Of a stretch of 37,848 nt of DNA, positions 33,282 to 37,848 are shown one piece after another. A model generated the notes under the pieces. It was not told the origin of the DNA and made no database searches. It saw only the letters and a list, made by a program, of their open reading frames with translations. Origin of the DNA: Bacilli bacterium (GTDB taxonomy: Bacteria; Bacillota_I; Bacilli_A; RFN20; CAG-288); contig CAAGLY010000037.1 of assembly GCA_900770925.1 (NCBI GenBank), positions 1-37,848 of the forward strand, given 5' to 3'. Made by a program: the position numbers and the translations under genes. Within the stretch, counting starts at the first letter, position 1; every line of letters starts with the position of its first letter.

Positions 33282-33873
33282 ATTAATCCGCCTGTTCATC
33301 GATACAGCAACGAAGACCTTTGCCTTAGGCGCAAGGGTAGACGATAAGGAAAAGACAATCGACTTAGGAAATCCTAAGAAAGTCCTTGAACTGACCCATA
33401 CGGGCATTCAGGAACTTGGGCAGGAAAGGGACTTCACTAGGCCGGAAATCAAGGAATACTACTGCCTATTAGGTCCGGGAAGCAATACCGGTATCCGTTT
33501 AGGACTCACGATTCCCCGCACTGTCTATGCGATTGATCCGAGCATTAAGATCTTCGGCATCGAGACAAGGAAGCTGTTACTGACTAGCGGCGCAGATAGC
33601 GCCGTGCTTTCTGACCGGAACGGAAATCTTTTCTATCTCGATACGAAGAGGAAAGAGGGCCATATCCGGGTCAGGAAAGAGGAAATCGGCACTTATCCTT
33701 TCCTTGGAAAGATTGCCGTCGAAGATAGCGATATCGCTGCTAAGGAAGCCTTAAAGGATAAAGACATTGTCTTAATCAATGTCCTCTCCTTAAGGAGGCA
33801 GCATAAGGAAGCGTTCCTTGACTTTTCCGCTAAGGAAGAGGAATACCTTCCGGAATACGCGAGGAAGATTTAG
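33268..33873 (+). CDS. tsaB: tRNA t6A biosynthesis protein TsaB
   Basis: A 201-aa TsaD paralogue that scaffolds the t6A complex. Start LFIDTATKTFALGARVDD, then GPGSNTGIRLGLT, equivalent to the family GPGSFTGLRIG. Slightly shorter than many TsaB (about 220-235) in the C-terminal half. It starts inside tsaE and ends 2 nt before tsaD, as expected for a tsaE-tsaB-tsaD operon. Confidence 0.9.
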   Translation: MSDSRLIRLFIDTATKTFALGARVDDKEKTIDLGNPKKVLELTHTGIQELGQERDFTRPEIKEYYCLLGPGSNTGIRLGLTIPRTVYAIDPSIKIFGIETRKLLLTSGADSAVLSDRNGNLFYLDTKRKEGHIRVRKEEIGTYPFLGKIAVEDSDIAAKEALKDKDIVLINVLSLRRQHKEAFLDFSAKEEEYLPEYARKI

Positions 33874-33875
33874 CC

Positions 33876-34904
33876 ATGAAAGAAGAATGCATTCTAGCCA
33901 TCGAGTCAAGCTGCGATGAAACAGCTATTGCCATATTAAAGAACGGAAACGAGCTATTAGCCAATACGGTCAATACCCAGATTAAAGACCATCAGAAGTT
34001 CGGAGGTGTCTACCCCGAACTTGCCAGCCGTCTTCATCTGAAGAATATCACCGGCATTCTTGCCTATGCCCTCTCCTTAAAGGGATTCGACATCCATTCG
34101 GTTACCCATGTTGCCGTTACCGGAGGTCCGGGACTTCCCGGAGCGCTGCAGATCGGTGCTAGGGCAGCAAAGACGATTGCTACCTACCTCAATGTTCCGA
34201 TTCTCTCTGTCCACCATCTTGCCGGACATATCTACGCCAACGAATATGCTGCTGACTTCCACTATCCTCTCCTTGCCCTGATTGCCTCGGGCGGAAACAG
34301 CCAGATTGTCCTGATCAAGAGCCCCCTGAACTTCGAAATCATCGGAGAGACAGAGGATGATGCCATCGGGGAAGCCTTTGATAAAGTCGCCCGTGAATTA
34401 GGGCTTCCTTATCCGGGCGGTGTCTATATCGACAAAGTCAGCCGTGATCCCTCAATCGAAACCTTCAGACTTCCTAAGCCGAAGGTCGAAGGATATAACC
34501 TCTCCTACTCCGGACTGAAATCCCACTTAGTCAGAAGGATCGAGAAAGAGCCGAGAAATCCGGACGGTTCCCTTCCGGAAGAGGTGGTTAAGCGCTATGC
34601 CCGTTCTACCGAAGTCGGATTCGTCAATCAGCTGTTAGATAAGGTGTTAAAGGCAGCTGAGGACTATAAGGTCAGACAGGTCGTTGTCGGAGGCGGAGTC
34701 AGTGCTAACTCCTATCTGCGCAGCGAAGTCGCTAACCGGTTCAGCAACACCGGAATCGAAGTCGTGGTTCCTCCGCTCTGGTGCACGACCGATAATGCCG
34801 CTAGGATTGCAAAGGTTGCCCATCACAGGATTGAGCTTGGCTTAACCACCGATAGGACCTTTACGACAGAGCCGAACAGAAGACTTGAGAAAGAAGGAAA
34901 ATAA
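33876..34904 (+). CDS. tsaD: tRNA t6A threonylcarbamoyltransferase TsaD
   Basis: A 342-aa catalytic subunit transferring threonylcarbamoyl-AMP to tRNA A37. Motifs: ESSCDETA (10-17), ELASRLH (48-54), metal-binding HHLAGH (His114 and His118), IASGGNSQ, GEAFDKVARELGLPYPGG and the C-terminal TTDNAARIA. Full length. GAGGAAG lies 8 nt before the ATG. asnS follows 3 nt after the stop. Confidence 0.97.
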   Translation: MKEECILAIESSCDETAIAILKNGNELLANTVNTQIKDHQKFGGVYPELASRLHLKNITGILAYALSLKGFDIHSVTHVAVTGGPGLPGALQIGARAAKTIATYLNVPILSVHHLAGHIYANEYAADFHYPLLALIASGGNSQIVLIKSPLNFEIIGETEDDAIGEAFDKVARELGLPYPGGVYIDKVSRDPSIETFRLPKPKVEGYNLSYSGLKSHLVRRIEKEPRNPDGSLPEEVVKRYARSTEVGFVNQLLDKVLKAAEDYKVRQVVVGGGVSANSYLRSEVANRFSNTGIEVVVPPLWCTTDNAARIAKVAHHRIELGLTTDRTFTTEPNRRLEKEGK

Positions 34905-34907
34905 CCT

Positions 34908-36293
34908 ATGGATTTAAAAGAAAAGCTGACAGTCAAAGATCTCTTCGCCTATGCAGAAGAGAATAAGCTCGACGGTGTTAACGGAAGGGAAAGGACCTTC
35001 GGCGGATTTGTCCGGAATAACCGTACGTTCGGCGAAATCGGATTCATCACGCTAAACGACGGATCCTGCTTCAACAATATCCAGATTGTCTATAAGAGCA
35101 GTGATGAAGTTGCCCTGCAGGCAAAATTAGGCGCTGCTATCTTAGTCAAGGGTATCCTTAAGGTCACTCCTGAGGCAAAGCAGCCTTTCGAGCTTGATGC
35201 CACTAGCATCGAACTTGTCGGACCGGTCACCGATTCCTATCCTCTGCAGAAAAAGAAGACCTCGTTTGAGTATCTCCGCACCATTCCGCAGTGGAGAAGG
35301 CGGACAAACACCTTCAATGCAGTCTTCCGCATCCGTTCTTCTCTTGCCTACTATATCCATCAGTATTTTCATGAGAACGGTTATTACTACATCCATACTC
35401 CGTTAATCACCGCCAATGACTGCGAAGGCGAAGGACAGACTTTCCAGGTCGCCAGCGACAGGAAGCATCCGGAAGAGTTCTTCGGCAAGGACAATGTCCA
35501 TTTAACGGTCTCCGGTCAGCTCCATGTCGAGCCTTTTGCTCTCACTTATGGAAAGGTCTATACCTTCGGTCCGACCTTCCGTGCCGAGAAGTCCAATACG
35601 ACCCGTCATGCTGCGGAATTCTGGAGGATCGAGCCGGAAATCGCCTGGGCCCATCTCTCTGACTTATGCAATATCGAAGAGGATTTCCTTAAGTATGTCG
35701 TCTCTCACACCATCAAGGAGTGTGCGAGGGACAGGAAGTTCCTCTATCAGTTTGTCGACAAGGATTTAGAGAAACGGCTTACCGAATTCATCACTAAGCC
35801 CTTTGTCCGCGTCAAATACGAAGAAGCCATCCAGATTCTCCAGGATGCGGTGAAGAAGGGAGTCAAATTCGAAGTCTCCGATATCAAGTTCGGACTTGAT
35901 TTAGGTTCCGAACATGAACGTTATCTTACGGAGAAGGTCTTCAAAGGTCCTATCTTCCTCACCGACTATCCTAAGGAAATCAAGGCCTTCTACAGGAAGC
36001 AGAATGACGACAACAAGACAGTCGGTGCCGCCGACCTTCTTGTCCCCGGTATCGGCGAACTCTGCGGAGGAAGCGAACGTGAAGTCTCTTTCGATAAGCT
36101 GAAGACCCGCAGGGAAGAACTGAACAGGAACAGGCCTGCCTATGAATGGTACCTTGATCTCCGCAAGAACGGATCTAGGCCTCATTCCGGATTCGGCCTT
36201 GGCTTTGAGCGTCTTGTCAGGCTTGTCACCGGCAGGAACAATATCCGTGATACTCTTCCTTATCCGCGCTGCTATAAGGACAGGAGGTTCTAG
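34908..36293 (+). CDS. asnS: Asparaginyl-tRNA synthetase
   Basis: A 461-aa class IIb synthetase charging tRNA-Asn. An N-terminal OB-fold (about 20-115) binds the anticodon. Motif 2 is in FGPTFRAEKSNTTRHAAEFW and motif 3 in GFGLGFERLVRLVTG. Typical length and ending (YPRCYKDRRF). AAGGA lies 9 nt upstream, overlapping the tsaD end. Distinct from AspRS by the Asn-type motif 2 environment and length. Confidence 0.95.
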   Translation: MDLKEKLTVKDLFAYAEENKLDGVNGRERTFGGFVRNNRTFGEIGFITLNDGSCFNNIQIVYKSSDEVALQAKLGAAILVKGILKVTPEAKQPFELDATSIELVGPVTDSYPLQKKKTSFEYLRTIPQWRRRTNTFNAVFRIRSSLAYYIHQYFHENGYYYIHTPLITANDCEGEGQTFQVASDRKHPEEFFGKDNVHLTVSGQLHVEPFALTYGKVYTFGPTFRAEKSNTTRHAAEFWRIEPEIAWAHLSDLCNIEEDFLKYVVSHTIKECARDRKFLYQFVDKDLEKRLTEFITKPFVRVKYEEAIQILQDAVKKGVKFEVSDIKFGLDLGSEHERYLTEKVFKGPIFLTDYPKEIKAFYRKQNDDNKTVGAADLLVPGIGELCGGSEREVSFDKLKTRREELNRNRPAYEWYLDLRKNGSRPHSGFGLGFERLVRLVTGRNNIRDTLPYPRCYKDRRF

Positions 36294-36298
36294 CCTGA

Positions 36299-37495
36299 AT
36301 GTTCTTTAAGAAGAAGGAGAATAAAGAGCAAAGGACAGAAAAGGAAGCTAAGGCTGCTCCTACTGTCCAGCCGCAGACTGATAGCGCTCCAAACAGGAGC
36401 ACACAGTCCCATCCAAAGAAAGGGTTCCCCCTCTTTGGAAAGGTTTGCTGTACTCTTATCTCTCTTTCTAGGATTGCGCTCTCCTGCTATTCCATTGTCA
36501 CCCTGATCAGGAACAGCCAGAAAGGCGGAGAAAGCAAAGACTCCTATATCACCTTAAAGAACAGGAATGTCAATCAGACCCGGGAAGCCTTAAACGGGTT
36601 TAAGCAGGACAACCAGAAGAAATTAAAAGACTACTACTTCATCGGAACCAAGCTCTATGTCTCCGAGAACAAGATCACTCCCTCGAGGTATGAGGATAAT
36701 CTTTTCTCGAGGGCGGGAGGGAAGGATATCGCCTTACTCGATATTACCAATAAGGTCAGCTATAACACCTCGAATGCAACCCTGATCAAACAGAACAGGC
36801 CTTATATCGACTTAGATAATACCCCGGAAGGGGATTATCTCCTCTATCCCTATTCCGGCGAGGATCATCTAAGAAAGAGCGATATCGCTCCTTATTCCCT
36901 TGATCTAGCTAAGGGAGCAGAAGAGAGTGTCTACTCTCTCCCTTCGGGAGATAAGAAGACACGGAAGACGATTACCTTAAAAAACAATCTGAATTCCCCT
37001 TATACCATCATCTCGGTCGAAAAGAGCGGAAGCCATCTCCCTGCCGATACCTATGACTATGTCATCAGGAACCAGCAGTACATCAAAGGAGAAGACGGTT
37101 CTTACTCCTTAAATACCAACAGGAGCTCTTCTCCGGCAAGCAAGGATCAGCTAAACAGCTATGCTGAGAAGAGGAAGGATGAGAAGGGCTATAAATGCAA
37201 GGTCGCCTCTTCCCTGTCGGAAGCCGTCAAGACAAAAGCAAAGAAGCTGATTGTCTTTACCTCCTCAAGTACTTATCAGTCTATCTTCCTAAGCGGAAAG
37301 AGCGAGAATACGCTTGTTCTCACCGATACGGATCTGAAAGGATATGATGAGATTCCGGAGATCCGGGAAGCCACAGGAAAGATCGAGCATGCCGGTGAAA
37401 ACTACTACAATGTTCCCTTTAACTCTTTCTCTCCTTTATCCAATTATAAGGGAAGGGATGTGACAAGGATTCCCTACTCATCCGTTACCGATTAG
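36299..37495 (+). CDS. Unknown signal-anchored extracellular protein
   Basis: A 398-aa product. The basic cytoplasmic N-terminus (about 50 residues, Pro/Gln/Ser-rich) precedes one TM segment (VCCTLISLSRIALSCYSIVT, about 50-70), then about 325 residues presumably outside. The outer part is Lys/Ser/Tyr/Asn-rich, with several NKVSYNTSN-like stretches; no known domain. The SD AGGAGG (36282-36287) sits in the end of asnS, 11 nt before the ATG. Last gene of the operon, followed by a terminator. Confidence 0.72.
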   Translation: MFFKKKENKEQRTEKEAKAAPTVQPQTDSAPNRSTQSHPKKGFPLFGKVCCTLISLSRIALSCYSIVTLIRNSQKGGESKDSYITLKNRNVNQTREALNGFKQDNQKKLKDYYFIGTKLYVSENKITPSRYEDNLFSRAGGKDIALLDITNKVSYNTSNATLIKQNRPYIDLDNTPEGDYLLYPYSGEDHLRKSDIAPYSLDLAKGAEESVYSLPSGDKKTRKTITLKNNLNSPYTIISVEKSGSHLPADTYDYVIRNQQYIKGEDGSYSLNTNRSSSPASKDQLNSYAEKRKDEKGYKCKVASSLSEAVKTKAKKLIVFTSSSTYQSIFLSGKSENTLVLTDTDLKGYDEIPEIREATGKIEHAGENYYNVPFNSFSPLSNYKGRDVTRIPYSSVTD

Positions 37496-37521
37496 TAATT
37501 TTGTCAGACAAATCCAATAAA

Positions 37522-37551
37522 AGTGCAGCCTCAAAAAGGCTACGCTTTTTT
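37522..37551 (+). terminator. Intrinsic terminator of the tsaEBD-asnS operon
   Basis: AGTGCAGCC (37522-37530) pairs with GGCTACGCT (37538-37546), with one mismatch and one G-T pair, around a 7-nt loop, then T-rich to 37551. Confidence 0.8.
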
Positions 37552-37635
37552 GATTCTAGAGAATCAACAGCAACTATTTTCTCAAAACTAAAGAGAAGAC
37601 GCATTCACAATTAGCAACTTATCATGAATAAATAG

Positions 37636-37672
37636 CCCGTTTTGTTATTCCTTTTGCATAAAAGGAAACGGG
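37636..37672. other. Bulged stem-loop of unknown role
   Basis: CCCGTTT (37636-37642) pairs with AAACGGG (37666-37672), and inside it CCTTTT (37650-37655) pairs with AAAAGG (37660-37665) around GCAT. A one-sided 7-nt bulge separates the helices. No T-run follows directly, so it is not a standard terminator. Confidence 0.5.
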
Positions 37673-37739
37673 ATGGCTAGATAACCATTTCTTTAATATG
37701 TTTTCAATTTGTCTTTTCAGGATGGAAGGGAGAACAAAA

Positions 37740-37786
37740 CCGATGATTGAATCATCGGGTGGCTAGCCCACGGGCTAGCCTTTTCC
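37740..37786. terminator. Tandem hairpins, terminator-like in both directions
   Basis: CCGATGAT/ATCATCGG (37740-37758, TGA loop) is followed on the minus strand by TTTTGTT. The next hairpin, GGCTAGCCC/GGGCTAGCC (37761-37780), is followed on the plus strand by TTTTCC. The two are 2 nt apart. They could end a minus-strand gene entering from the right, or mark the end of a mobile element. Confidence 0.6.
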
Positions 37787-37809
37787 TATACGCAGATGCT
37801 AACATATCA

Positions 37810-37848
37810 TCATGCAACCGCGCCGTTATCCGCATTCGGACTTCGCAA
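37810..37848 (-). CDS. Possible 3' end of a minus-strand gene, partial
   Basis: Open frame from the window edge to TGA at 37812-37810 (LRSPNADNGAVA-stop). Only 12 codons are visible, so no family can be named. Support is the tandem hairpins just downstream, oriented to end it, and a local composition more GC-rich than the adjoining spacer. Confidence 0.2.
   Translation of the reverse strand: MRSPNADNGAVA

Noticed and set aside
1..37848. CRISPR arrays, rRNA or tRNA genes
   Set aside because: No regularly spaced repeats, no tRNA cloverleaf and no rRNA-like sequence were recognised by eye on either strand.

Overview
The window reads as chromosomal DNA of a low-to-moderate GC Firmicutes/Mollicutes-related bacterium, possibly an uncultured Bacilli, Erysipelotrichia or RF39-like gut lineage; this placement is inference. 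The supports are an ftsK-ymfF-ymfH gene order like Bacillus spoIIIE-ymfF-ymfH, YhaM, RecX, YitT and GT4 glycolipid-type genes, lipoprotein signals, TTGAAA/TATAAT-like promoters and heavy use of AGG for arginine. TGA is a stop codon here and TGG encodes Trp, so this is not the Mycoplasma code.

Layout. Positions 1-2680 (+) hold a small operon of two paralogous lipoprotein-like genes around an unrecognised 411-aa protein, with the tail of another copy of that protein in front. Positions 2755-8442 (-) hold a three-gene SMC-like operon, jetA-jetB-jetC (MksF-MksE-MksB type), with no jetD nuclease; a bidirectional terminator follows jetC directly. Positions 8603-10171 (+) hold a divergent ANL-superfamily ligase-like gene with an apparently leaderless promoter. 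Positions 10211-10946 hold decayed minus-strand sequence, followed by a lipoprotein at 11076 (+). Positions 19890-11605 (-) form a tightly overlapping operon: ftsK, two M16-like proteins without zinc motifs, type I pullulanase, and plsC. galK (-) and a lipoprotein gene (-) follow, each with its own promoter.

The right half is two plus-strand operons. The first (23038-31198) is yitT, gltX, a multi-TM LPG-synthase/flippase-like protein, a GT4 glycosyltransferase, recX, yhaM and a 7-TM protein, ending in a strong terminator. The second (31347-37495) is an unknown membrane protein, tsaE, tsaB, tsaD, asnS and an unknown signal-anchored protein, also ending in a terminator. TsaE, TsaB and TsaD together make the t6A tRNA modification. 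GltX and AsnS charge tRNA. The glycosyltransferase and flippase-like pair probably serve membrane glycolipid metabolism. The right edge has a cluster of hairpins and the end of a possible minus-strand gene.

The most unusual items are the Wadjet/MksBEF-type operon without its nuclease, the duplicated and partly eroded lipoprotein/411-aa cassette beside it, the paired M16 homologues that have both lost the HxxEH motif, and the hairpin cluster at the right edge.
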